Positions 9,297 through 20,104 of a stretch of 64,000 nt of DNA are shown here, one piece after another. Each line of letters starts with the position of its first letter. Within the stretch, counting starts at the first letter, position 1. The notes under the pieces are model-generated. The model did no database searches, was not told where the DNA came from, and saw nothing but the letters and a program-made list of their open reading frames with translations. The DNA is taken from positions 1-64,000 of the forward strand of contig JAKSZP010002670.1 of NCBI GenBank assembly GCA_022478985.1. Direction: 5' to 3'. The stretch comes from Massospora cicadina. Lineage: Eukaryota > Entomophthoromycota > Entomophthoromycetes > Entomophthorales > Entomophthoraceae. The position numbers were made by a program, and so were the translations under genes.

Positions 9297-12200
9297 GTCC
9301 CCATGGCAGCACCCTGGCCCTGCAATCCATCAACGCAAATGGGTTGCGGGACTTTAAGTGGAGAGCCCGCCTCCTCCGAAATTTCAGGTCAGCACAAATT
9401 GACATCGCTGCTGTCCAGGAGCCCCATATCCTCCCCCACGAACAATCTGCATGGAATGAACAGTTTGGAGGCAACTCCTTCTGGACAAACCATGCCGCCC
9501 TTATTGTTTTAAATCCCCAGGTTAAAACCCATTCTTTTTCACAATATCTAGGTGGCCGCCTCATACTGACCAAATTCACCACTCCTGACTTCTCCTTCTT
9601 CGCTGCAAGCATCTACCTGCCTAATGCAGGTCAGGAGCAAAATCGGCTCTTGAAAGAGCTCATCCAACTCAATCTCCCACGGAATACAGTCCTCTTAGGA
9701 GATTTCAACACAACCATAAGTCGCGTCCATGACTCTTACCCCCCTGCAGCAAAGGAACGCCCTGGATCAAGTCGCCTCCAGGATTTCCTTCGCCTGAGTG
9801 GCTTTATAGATGCGCTTCCACCCTCCGCGTCTGGCCTTGGTTGCATGACTAGGATCCAGTATGATGGAGGAGCTTTCCAGTCAGCGTCACGCATAGATAT
9901 GGCACTGATTGGCCCCCTGCTAATTGGCCGCGTCTCCTCTCCCATCTCTCGTGACAACCATCTGAGTGATCACAGGTCACTCACCGTTGTCCTCACCACC
10001 ACACTTAGACCGTCGCGTAGGTTCTGGCCTAGGGTTGCCCCAGCTCTTCTCAACAACCCCTTCACTAAGGAGAAGCTGTCTATGACCATCCGGGAGACTC
10101 TCACCTCCCCCCCACCCCACCTTTTTGACCACAAGGCTAGATGGGCGGTGACCAAGGAGGGCTTACCCGCGTTGCTTACAACTGCTAAAGCCCAGATGAC
10201 TGCAGCTCGCGCCAGAGTCAAAAGGGCGGAAGCCAGAATCAGACATCTGGAGCAAAACTGCCAGCCTTCGCCCTCTCCCAGATGGTTGGAAGATTGGGAA
10301 GCGGCGCAGGAAGCACTCCGCTTGGAGCTCACACTGCAGGAAGAACGGGCAGCAAACTTTACAACATCTCATTAATATGCTCAATGGGAACGCCCCACCC
10401 GCTTCTTCTTTCAGAAACAGAAAGCCCGGTCAACAGCGCAGGATATTACTGCACTGAAGATTGGCACTACAACCACTTCAGATAAGGAGAAAATCACGCA
10501 GGAACTACACCGCTTCTACTCAGCCTCTTCCATGCCACCCAGGTGGACCCATCGGACATCCAAGACTTCCTGTGGCGGGCTCCAGAGCCGCCCATTGACC
10601 CACGGGCTGATGAGGCTCTACTGGCGCCTATTTCCATCCAGGAGGTGATGGAAACCCTTCTGAAATCCCCACGGCTTAAAGCCCCAGGCCCAGATGGAAT
10701 ACCCTTCGAGGTGTACCTTCTGGAACCTGCAGTGATAACCAGAACCCTCCGCGACCTCTTCGCTGCACTTTTGGTGAATGGCGAGGTCCTCCCCGACTCC
10801 AGAGGCTCAATCACGACCCTCATTCACAAGAAGTCAGACCGTGAGAACCTGGCGAACTGGCGCCCCATAGCGTTGATCAACACAGACCACAAGCTCTTCA
10901 CGAAGCTTCTGGCAACTGCATCACCAAATGGTTGTCACCTCGCCTCTCCCCATCCCAGCACGGTTTTATTCTGGGGAGGTCGTTATGGGACAACTATAAT
11001 GACCTTCACGTGACTTTGACTGCTAACTCTCGTAAGGTGAATGGATTTGTGGCTCTTCTGGATATGGAGAAAGCATATGATCGGGTAGCCTGGAAGTATA
11101 TTGATGCTTCCCTGGCCCGCTTCCATCTCCCACCCGCAGCTAGGCGCTGGATATCAGCGCTCTATGACCAGCTCCACACCAGAGTCCTGGCGCCAATGGG
11201 TTTTACAGTGGCAGTACCAGTTGGACAAGGTCTCCGGCAAGGGGACCCCCTGAGCCCTATCCTTTTTAACATCACCCTTGACCCCCTCTTGGCCTCCTTA
11301 CAGGACAAGATAACAGGGATTCTGGTCCCAGGTAAAGCCCCCACACGCACCATAACATTTGCAGATGACACTGCCATTGCATTTGGCTGCCCTGGGGATG
11401 TTGCCCTCGCTGCTGTGACCATTGAGAGATACACCAAGGCGTCCAACGCCATGGTCAACACCTATAAGACAACAGTTGTACAGGTCGGCTCCCCAACCTT
11501 CCCCCCACCATTTGGTATTGAACCTGAGCGCGGTACCTTCCGTCACCTGGGCGTTCTCACCAACCAACAAGGAGTTGCGCTAAAAGACAATGAGGACTTG
11601 CTCCTCGCAGCATTTAACTCCAGGATTGCCAGCTGGAACCGGCGGCACATCACCCCCAGGGTCGAGCTCTGATGGCCAATGTGTTCCTCCTCTCCAAAGT
11701 CTGGTTCCTAGCGCACGTCTGCCCATTCACAGATGCCTTTTATACGCGGCTCAATGTACTCCTCCGCTGTTGGATCTGGGGCTCAAACCATCCACCAATG
11801 GCCCTCTCAACCATTGCCTGACCCTGCAATGAAGGGGGCCTAGGGCTTCTGGACACGCGATCCCACGCCACCACAATCTTCCTGAAGTTCCTATGGCCGA
11901 TTGTCTGCTGGGACGCGACCCCCATGCCCCAATGGGCGCCCGCCCTCCGCCAGTCAGTGTCAGCAGCTCTGGGTCTTCCTAGAGCATCTCTGACCTCATT
12001 GGGGAGTGGCTCACAAACCACCCAGGCCATCGCCTAAAACCATCCTCATCTCCCTACTGGAACCAGGCTCTCCTTGCCCTGAAACGAGTAGGCGCGCGGA
12101 TCCACCATGCCTTACCATACAGAAGGGAAGGCCCTGGCCTCAGCCCCCGTCGCCATGCAATTGTGCACAGTGGAAAAGTTGTCACAACTCGCCTCAACCC

Positions 12201-12833
12201 CCAAGATCGTCCTCCCATCCGCCCAAGACTCCTTGAGCTCCTCCCTCCCTCCGTGAGATTTGACCTTGAGGAATTGTGGAAGGACGTCTATCACACCATC
12301 CTGTCAGCAAAGGTGTCCAACACCTTATGGAGGGTGCTCCACTGTTCATACAGGACAGGGGACCGGACTGGCCCTACCTTCCAGCACCGAAGCTGCCCAC
12401 GCTGTGTGGAGCCTATTGACTCCCACCTCCATCGTTTTTCACCTGTCCAGGTGTCGCCGCATTTTTGCCAAAGGCCCGCGCCCTCCTCCATGCTCAGCCC
12501 TGGTCTGGACACCCTGTGCAAGACCTCATGTTTGAGCAGACATTGTCTGGTTGCCACCGACCCCTCCGTGTCCTCGCCTATGCCACAGCCATCTGGAACA
12601 TCCATAACTCCTTCCTTCATGCTGCCTTTGACCAGCAGGTGTGGACCCTTCCACACATGATCACCCACTTTCAGGTACATTTTGAGATGGCCCTGAAGGT
12701 CTGCACTATGTCGCCAACCCTCCCCCGCTCAGTTGTCACTGCAGCACGGCTCTGGCGCGCAAACCCCCCTCCCTTTCTCAATGCCTCCTCCCTCCCCTTC
12801 CCTCGCCTCAGGCTCTTAGGAGCCCAGGCGTAA
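9293..12833 (+). pseudogene. L1 LINE ORF2: APE endonuclease, reverse transcriptase
   Basis: The first 360 codons are open and carry a complete APE-type endonuclease: QEPH with Glu43, GDFN at 136-139, SRID at 199-202 and SDHR at 225-228. It would nick the target for target-primed reverse transcription. A TAA at 10373-10375 interrupts the linker. The reverse transcriptase then runs over frames 10543-10910 (LKAPGPDGIPFEVY, NWRPIALINTD) and 10932-11672 (AYDRVAWKYI, GLRQGDPLSPILFN, catalytic FADD at 11358-11369). After shifts near 11672 and 12.05 kb, the thumb/C-terminal part includes CPRCVEPIDSHLHRF, a zinc-motif remnant. The protein ends at TAA 12831-12833. One stop and about four or five shifts make this copy dead, but every catalytic motif is present. 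Confidence 0.9.
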
Positions 12834-12884
12834 TTCAATAAACATCGATGAATCCCCCTCAGGTTGGGACCATATAGTACTAAA
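12834..12884 (+). other. L1 LINE 3' end
   Basis: These 51 bases lie between the ORF2 stop and the target duplication and contain AATAAA at 12837-12842. They end in a run of A that merges with the A-run of the target copy, so the boundary is uncertain by a few bases. Confidence 0.6.
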
Positions 12885-12900
12885 AAAATGCAGCGTTTTA
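12885..12900 (+). repeat. Right target-site duplication of the L1 LINE
   Basis: AAAATGCAGCGTTTTA pairs with 6414-6429 at 15 of 16 bases. L2 ORF1 resumes here. Confidence 0.88.
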
Positions 12901-13061
12901 TGCTAATGCCAAACCTGTGCACAGGCAAAGCGATTGTAGTCCTTACCCCAACTGAGGGGATAGTGAAGGATCTGACCTAAATCCCACAAACCACTTTTGT
13001 CAACATTGATGGGCATGACACCCACCCTTTCAGGGTCACCGTGGACAGTGCACCTCCCATC

Positions 13062-13103
13062 TGCACATTCTGTAGTGCTTTTGGCCACAAGGCCCACACC
13101 TGC
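13062..13103 (+). other. CCHC zinc knuckle of L2 ORF1
   Basis: Exact CX2CX4HX4C spacing, 14 codons, followed by PTKEG. The second L2 copy has the same arrangement followed by PLKEG. Confidence 0.88.
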
Positions 13104-13740
13104 CCCACCAAGGAGGGCATTACATATTAAGAGTTCTCCTCAGATTCAATGGGCGGTGGAGAAGCCCACTACAAAATGACATCCAACACAAAGGCAGTCT
13201 TCCCGTGGGGAGCGCAAGGGTGCTACATCCTAGTAAAACCAATATCCCCACAAGAGCGGAAGAAGGCCAAACAGACCCGCAAGGCAGTGGCTAAGGAGGC
13301 GGCCAAAATTGCTTCTGCAATCCCGCCATCCCAGCTCCAGGAGGACATCGAGACTTTTGCAGCAGAAGCAGCTTTTAAATCCCTTGACCAATTAGATTGG
13401 GACGCTAAGCTGAATGGGCCACCCAAGATGAACTCCCAATGGGTAAGTCAGTTTCACCTGACTAATGCACCCAAGCATCAATTGGGACCGAATTGGTCAC
13501 CAACTTTCCTGCTGACAATCCACTTCCATGTGATGGTGCACTGAAAATGCACACACCGCAAAAATCTCATCTTGCAGCGGGGAAAAAGCAAAGGCAAAAG
13601 CCAATGCAAACCTAACTTCTAAAGCTACCCATTCTGTCAATTACACATTAGCATCACATATCCAAGGCACCAACAAACACCATGAAGAACAAGAGAAGGC
13701 TGAAGGGCTCAGGTGCCCTTCCCCTTGCACCTGAGGTGTA

Positions 13741-16700
13741 ATGGGGGGGAGCCTTTACTTTAGGGACGTTGAACATTTCTGGATTCAAGGCCTCACTGTC
13801 CGGGCTAGGAAACTGAGTTTTTTACAAAAATAATCTACCCATGGACATCCTGGCTATTCAGGAAACCCACTGTCCGCGCAGTTCTGAGGAAACATGGAAA
13901 TCCATTCTCCTCCTTTCTCTCTCCTTCTGGTCTGAGAACTGTGGGGTGCTAGTTTAAGTGAAAAAAAATTTAAATTAATACATCAGGCTCATTCCTTAAT
14001 GGTTGCATCCTTGTTGTCACTTTTTCATGGGACAACAAAGTGCATGCTATCATAAACGTTTACGTCCCAACCTGTGCACAAGAACGTTGGGAAATTTTCT
14101 CATCAGTCAATTACATTCTGTTTCTCCAAGACCCTTTCATCATTGGCGAAATAAACTGCTGGTTGAGCCCATCCACAGACCGCTGGCACTCATCATCTAT
14201 GCCCCCATGGGGGCACGTAGAACTCCATGTTCTCAAAGCCACCCTAGGTTTGGTTGATAATTTGCCGCATCATGTTCCACTACTAGAAAACATGTCGCGC
14301 CCCCACATCCACAATGGCCAGTTAAGGTCCATGTCCTGCATTGACCCTATCCTTGCGCCGTTGAAATTTGTACCCAAATTTCTCATTTCACCATGACAAA
14401 AATCGATTTCTCTGACCACAGGATAGTATCAATCTCCTTCCATATATCCAACCCAGTGGCTCAGGCTCCAAAATAGTGCAAACTTCACCTGGCTGAAATC
14501 ACGTTGCTAAGATTTTCCTTATGGGTGGAATCCGCGACCATGACTCCAGAGTTTTTCGCACAGTTTTGTGCAGATCCTATTTCCACATGGTTTACCTTCA
14601 AGGCGAGCACAAGCCAGGCTCGCCACCTTTTCTCCCACTGCTCATGGTCTGCCTCGGCATTCATTTCATGCGCTCTGGCAGAGTTGGACCACCTGGAGTC
14701 CAACGTCCCAGCCGTGGGCTACAGCCCAGCTTGGGGTCACAAGTGGGCGGAAGTAGCCGCCCACCTTAACGCTCTAGTGAGACAACACAAGCATCAGGTT
14801 TGTGTTCAGTAAAAGCTAAACACATTACAGCGGGCAACAAGTGCTCCGCTACTTTTTCCAAAAATTCTTCGCACCACACCAGAGCTTGGCCTGCACACAG
14901 GTGTGAAGGCCAGAAAATTCTGTAGTAGATATGCTGGCCGAAGTGGCGATCAAAATACAAAACTATAACTCTGAGTTGTATTGAGCTGAACCAATTCAGC
15001 TTGCTGAAAAGGCAAGTTTTCTCAATAGTGCACACATCCAAACCATTTCCCAATTCCCAATTCCCAGAGTTCAGAATTTGATTACTCAGGATGAACTCTG
15101 GTCCGCCATTTGCGGTGCACCATATAGGAAATGCCCAGGCCCAGATGGCATACCTTATGAGTTTTATAAGAAGTATTAAGGATTCATCCCCATTTCTGCT
15201 TGCCTCTCTTAACCAAAGCCTTTTGGAAACGCGCCTCCTACCAGGAGGGCAAGAGCCTACACCATTACACTGTTCAAAAAAGGGGATAAGCTGGACTTGG
15301 CCAACTGGCGCCCCATTTCTCTCACCAACACTGATACTAAACTTTTTACTAAAATCATGGCTAACCGTCTAGGGATTTCTGCCTTTGCTCTCATCTCCCC
15401 TGAAAGGTTTGGTTTCATACCCAGAAGGTCGATTTGGGACAACATACACACCGTAGCCAACGTCTGTCTGTCCGCGGCCTCTGGTGCACTTGTTTTTTAG
15501 ACCAACAGAAGGCCTATGATAGAGTTAACTGGGATTGACTCAGGGCCTGCCTCCATCAGTTCTGCCTACCCCCTTGCTTCATCAATTGGGTGATGCTGCT
15601 AACAGAATCTGCCACAATGGCTGTGCGTGGCCCTGGCTTTCTCACGGATGTAGTCCGCCCTCAAAGGGGCCTACGCCAAGGGACCCTCTTAGCCCACTTT
15701 TGTGTAACTTCAGCCTTGACCCACTTCTTCAAAATGTGAATGCCCGCCTTACTGGGGTCCATGTGCAAGGCCAAGCCCCGGTCAAGATGTTGGCATTTGC
15801 TGATAATTGTGTGGTTGGGGTGTCTAACAATCATGATGCATGCGCGCTTGAAGCCATCATCCAGGTTTACTCCATGGTAAGTGATGCTGTACTCAACGCC
15901 TCCAGAAACCAAAATAATTCTCCTTGGTTGGTGTCAAGCCTTCTGGGCCCCAGAGCCCTGTTTCCAATCCGCCCCTTCAACTAGCGCATGAGTTAGCTTG
16001 CCCTTCCCTGCCCACCCCACACCGCCCCGCTTGTGCTCCCCTTTGTGCCAAGCCCCACCATGATCCCTGTCCGCCATTTGGGGGTGTGGCTTGAGGCAGG
16101 TGGGTACACCTTACCAGTGATGGAAAACCATATTATGGACAATGTGACAAAGCGCATAGCTTCCCTCAGAGCCCGTCAGACTTCCCTTACAGGTAGGGTA
16201 GTTCTATCCAACTCTATGCTCCTCTCCAAAGTTTGGTTTGGGGCCCACGCCATCACTTTTTCCCCAAGTTTCTTCAAATCACTGTATGCCCTTCTGCAAG
16301 GGTGGCTTTAGTCAGGCCGCCCACCGCCAGTGCACCTGGATGTCATGTTTGGCCCTCGACACTGTGATTTTGTGGGCCTTCTCAACTTTGAGGCCCATGC
16401 TGCCAAGATCCTTGGCACCTGGATTGCTGCCATTACCAACCCTGCAATTTCAGCCCAAGACTGGTCCCGCGTGGCCTGCTCCAACTTCTCCCATGCCCTA
16501 GGCCTCACCAACCCAACCCACCCAAATTCTCTGTTGATGTATCTGGATTCCCATCCATCAGCAGCGGGCCCACATGGGACGTTACCCCACTTCAAAAGGA
16601 TCCTCCTCTCTATGAGGAGCGTTGAGTGGAGCATTAGCATTAGTGGGCACACCGCCCAGAGGGGGCGCCCCTCTCCTCGGTTCACCCAGGAGGTACAGGG

Positions 16701-17250
16701 ACTTCCCATTCTGGATGGAGTGATACTTATGAGGCCCCATACCTTGTCCAGGGTGAGCTACCTGGACATGATGGACATCCCCTACCCCTTTGATACCCAG
16801 AGAACCATTTGGAAGTACGCCCATCACCCTCTTCTGAAGCCTCATATCCGTTCCCATGTGTGGCACTGCTTGAGATGGGTATACCGTACTGCCAAACGCT
16901 CTAACGCTTTGCACTCATCCTGTGTCATGTGTGGCCAGTATGGAACGCTGTTTCACCGCCTGGAAAAGTGCCCTCCATCCAAAGCAATATGGCGTGAGGT
17001 GCAACGTCTGCTTTTCTAGGATCAGGCACAGCCCTTTAGTCTATCTAGGGACATGTTTTCTTTATCAATGGCCTCCCCTCTCCCACCCTCCCTTTGTGCC
17101 TTGGTGGTCACAATCGCCATGTGGAATATCCTCACGATTGTCTTGGATGCCATCTTAGGCTCCACCCCATTCTCCAGGAAGCTGTACGCCGGTTCAGGTC
17201 ACACTTATTGGACCACTTTCTTGTGTGGATGTTTGGATACCTCCTACCAT
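13741..17250 (+). pseudogene. L2 LINE ORF2: endonuclease-reverse transcriptase, heavily decayed
   Basis: Endonuclease pieces are TLNISGF, DILAIQETHC near 13.85 kb, IGEINCW where GDFNCW is expected, and MSCIDPIL where SRIDFIL is expected. Reverse transcriptase pieces are ANWRPISLTNTDTKLFTKIM (15.3 kb), GFIPRRSIWDNI (15.41 kb), DPLSPLLCNFSLDPLL (15.7 kb) and LAFADNCVVG. In the last, FADN (15796-15807) replaces the catalytic FADD, an inactivating Asp-to-Asn change. A 229-codon block (16330-17019) ends with CVMC..LFHRLEKC, a CX2CX7HX4C motif typical of LINE C-termini, followed by PPSKAIWREV. Several shifts and stops separate the blocks. Confidence 0.85.
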
Positions 17251-17456
17251 GTCGCCGCCAGTTTGTCTCATCCTGGTTCCTGGTTTGGTTCATCAACTCA
17301 GACCCCTTCCTCAACACGTTCTCAATAGTGGCGCCTGCCCCTATACACGTGACCCCCCTCCCAATATTGGCGTTCCCGCTGGCAATAGGAGATAGCATTA
17401 GCTTCTCTGGGGTGCCCTCCTCTTGCAGGAGTTTCGTTCTTCTATGGTGTCTTATC

Positions 17457-17499
17457 AGAAGTGTCCGTCTCCTGGTCAGCCTTCCCCGCAATAAATTCA
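17457..17499 (+). other. L2 3' tail (shared with SINE and G elements)
   Basis: The tail includes CTCCTGGTCAGCCTTCC and AATAAATTCAA immediately before the target duplication. The core CCTGGTCAGC recurs near the 3' ends of the 41-46 kb LINE, two G elements, and (as CCTGGTCGGC) the SINE. In LINEs this region is what the reverse transcriptase recognises. Confidence 0.75.
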
Positions 17500-17515
17500 A
17501 TAATTGGCCATGATG
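17500..17515 (+). repeat. Right target-site duplication of the L2 LINE
   Basis: ATAATTGGCCATGATG, identical over 16 bases to 5738-5753. Confidence 0.9.
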
Positions 17516-19180
17516 TGTAAGCATATTTGGCCCAAGCTTATTGATAAATTTCTTGATTGAATTTGAGTTGAAATATTCAGCCCAAATCATGTAATTGCAA
17601 TAGGCTTTGAGGTTAGAGTTAAGGTATTAGATCAAGTATTAAAATAATTTCCCCATCTCTTGGTTGTCAAAGGTTTATTTTTGAGTCAACCACCAGAATC
17701 TGACACCCCCACTTGACCAAACACTTCAGTTCAGACATGAATGGGGTTAGAGGGTAGCTAAGACAATGATACTTTTAAGACAGATCAAATACACAAGCAA
17801 TTATTAGATGCTTTTGGTTGTGCACTGGTAAAGTATAGGTTTTTCCTAAGACACCATGTTTTTCTCCCTGGTGAGGATAGGTAGCATCACTGGTAACAAA
17901 AATATCCTTTTCAGATGGCAGACTGGTGGAAGGATCTTACCATACAACCCTTCGGACTGTTGTAAAGTAAGATCCATTCCAATGAAGTTCTGATGCACTG
18001 GCTTAATAGACATTTGTGTTTTATATGGAGTGGAATCACGTTGGACTTCAAAATACGCCGAGATATATATAAGCGGCTTCGCCCACCTTTACAATATGCT
18101 TTGGGAATAATTCCCTCGTTAGACTCAATTTTTACAATTAAGGAAAGTTGCAAGGTGAACTATACTTATTGATAGATTCAGCCTCCACCAGCACTGAAAC
18201 TGAAAAGGCACAGTATGCACGTTGCCCTCTAATTTATGATCAAACCCTTGTGAAAATCCACTGTCTCCTTATCCATTGTAAGCATTGCAACATGTGAGGA
18301 CTAACTGAACCCTTGGTAACAGTTCCCAGCAGGCAACATTCATCGCCTGGGGGCCCCTTTATCGAAACAAAATGATACCTGTTGTCCCCCTACTTCAAAA
18401 GTATCATTTTATAAGTTGGCTTTAAGCGCATATTTTAATATGGAAGAGGTACCAATAAGTAATTCAAAATTATCATTAGATAAACCGATGGCTTGAGCAG
18501 AAAACACATTAAGATAAAACCCAAGCGGCAAGGAGCTATAGCTCCTAGTGGAGTTGTGGCGTTAGGCCCCACAGTGCCATATGATTTCAATACTCCAAAT
18601 CAAGCTCATTATCCAATTTATTTATTAGCGCCGATGAATCTATGTCATTTGGTGGCCCCACTATTCATAATTCTTCCAGACTGGTATATTGTACATGCTA
18701 GTATCCATATAAAGTACTTCAGAATATATCTTGGCCAATGAGAGTGTGATTATCAACAGTATCCTCTTGACTTAAATTATTTTTTAAATCAGTGCTCTAT
18801 TGGGGCTTCAGAGTTCAAGCAAATTTAGTTGATATATTTATAGGAACGTTTCCCAAACAAGGTAGCGTTCTATTATATTTGGGGCTTTATTTGTAATTTT
18901 TGAACCCTTGGCGGATGTATATAATCTCTTCTACTCCTCCAGAGATTTCCCCAAAACCTTGTTTGTAGTCACGGTCAGTAAATAATTACTTGACTCTTTC
19001 TTGGAGGGCTTGGAATTAGGAGCGCCAAAAGTAAGGCGCAGCAACAGAGGTATTCTACCATTTCAGTTATAGTAGTATTGGAATTTAGAACGGGTAGCAT
19101 GGCCAAATACAATTCTATGTGAGGCTTGCAGGCATGGCGGAAAGTGATCCTGATCATTATAATGACTCAAAACCTGGACC
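17516..19180. other. Transposon-derived spacer, no gene recognised
   Basis: Only short, closed frames were seen. The first part should be the continuation of the family D LTR broken at 5737. The rest lies downstream of the minus-strand gag at 19.2-19.5 kb and could be its decayed pol, but no pol motif could be read. Confidence 0.35.
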
Positions 19181-19212
19181 ATATACAACACTTGAGCCTA
19201 ATACTAAAATGA

Positions 19213-19485
19213 TCAGTGAAGGCTAACACTTACATGGTAACTTGAAATGTTAATTGATATGAAGGCTTTTTTCTGTCCTATCATACATTCTGCTCTGCCA
19301 AACTCATCATTAATAATACGTTTGGCACTAATGTAAGACATGTCAGCTTCATTTGATTTTGGTAATAATAACTCTTGACTATAGGGATCCAGTAATTTAA
19401 TCATGGTGACCAATTTAGTATGGTCATTGGTATTTCCCACCATAATTTTAAATAAGTGTTTGAAGGTATGGATATTTCCATTCAT
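19213..19485 (-). pseudogene. Gag fragment of a family D LTR element
   Basis: This 90-codon open block on the minus strand includes YSQELLLPKSNEADM and AKRIINDEFGRAE. By eye it is homologous to the broken gag around 3.55-3.7 kb (VQEVIVPH, KDALIKEFGSKQS). Its helical, charged character and its place downstream of a primer-binding site (20104-20087) and LTR sequence indicate a retrotransposon gag. There is no zinc knuckle in the surviving part. It could instead be a fragment of another structural protein; no enzyme motif is present. Confidence 0.5.
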
Positions 19486-20086
19486 ATCAAACTTAGCAAG
19501 TTGACTGGGTTTACTGAAGGAGATTGCACTGAAGTAACTTAAGGTTCAAAGCAAACGGCTGTGGCGGCCACTGCAGCTGGGCTGGAGTCAGAAGGTGATA
19601 AGGGCCATCACTTAAATATTGGGCACAGTAGCCAAAGATTCCTCCATAGAATTTTCGGAACTAGAATCTGACAAATTGGCTTGGTGATGCGCTTTTTTAT
19701 GCTAACATATATTGTGTGTAGATCCTGGCAAAGTTGTTTTATTACATTAATAAATTAATTCCATTTCACCTATATTTCTGTTCAGTCTTCTCCTGCTTCT
19801 GGATAAATTTAACCAACTATTAATTTAAAACTTATTTCCTTTCCCTGAGAATGGACCAGATGGTATAAAGTTTCAACTCCTTATATACTTTTATAATAGC
19901 AGGAACTGCTTCTTCCTCTGGCTCATGCAAAATAAAGTTCAAAGATTGGTCCATGGTGCTAGAACTTGTATGAGCCTCCTCATAGTTCAGTTTATCAAAG
20001 TAATGTACGATGGGTCTCCCCAACAATCATCCTAAGAGTATAAAATTCTAGGGTTTTTATATCAAAAAACAGGGTACCAAAAGTGG

Positions 20087-20104
20087 CCCCTGTAGTGAGC
20101 ATCA
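20087..20104 (-). other. Primer-binding-site candidate, family D
   Basis: Read on the minus strand it is TGATGCTCACTACAGGGG, 17 of 18 bases identical to the TGGTGCTCACTACAGGGG that follows the family E LTR at 57898. A start of TGG or near-TGG just inside an LTR is expected of a site pairing with a tRNA 3' end. Confidence 0.6.

Larger units (their letters stand above)
6430..12884 (+). mobile_element. L1-family LINE, nearly intact, nested in the L2 LINE
   Basis: This is a 6.45-kb non-LTR retrotransposon: leader of about 106 bases, long ORF1 (6536-9296), ORF2 (9293-12833) and a 51-base 3' end finishing in AGTACTAAAA. It is flanked by the 16-bp duplication of L2 ORF1 sequence. It is GC-richer than its surroundings and its frames are broken by only a handful of shifts and stops, so it is the youngest LINE in the window. 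Its 3' end lacks the CCTGGTCAGC tail of the L2 family. L1 and L2 here are local labels, not the vertebrate clade names. Confidence 0.9.
12885..13740 (+). pseudogene. L2 ORF1, 3' half with CCHC knuckle
   Basis: The sequence continues the RRM-like domain (LMPNLCTGKAIVVL, compare LMLNLCTGKAIAMI in the 41-kb copy) and reaches a perfect knuckle C-TF-C-SAFG-H-KAHT-C at 13062-13103 (CX2CX4HX4C). After a stop, a 131-codon block (13149-13544) contains a Lys/Ala-rich helix and PPSQLQEDIETF, related to PGQSQEDIEKI at 41.95 kb. Interruptions include TAA in the RRM part and TAA soon after the knuckle. With 5856-6429 this makes one ORF1 gene, split by the L1 insertion. Confidence 0.8.
5754..17499 (+). mobile_element. 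L2-family LINE, full length, split by a nested L1-family LINE
   Basis: This is a non-LTR retrotransposon of about 5.3 kb once the nested insertion (6430-12884 plus one target copy) is set aside. It begins after a 16-bp target duplication and ends in a 3' tail with CCTGGTCAGC and an A-rich end, followed by the perfect second duplication. The order is short 5' leader, ORF1 (RRM-like region, CCHC knuckle), ORF2 (APE endonuclease, reverse transcriptase, C-terminal CX2CX7HX4C motif) and 3' tail. Frames are heavily broken and the catalytic FADD reads FADN. Its protein sequences align throughout with the LINE at 40.9-46.1 kb, so both belong to one family. It inserted into family D LTR sequence, so it is younger than that element. 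Confidence 0.88.
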
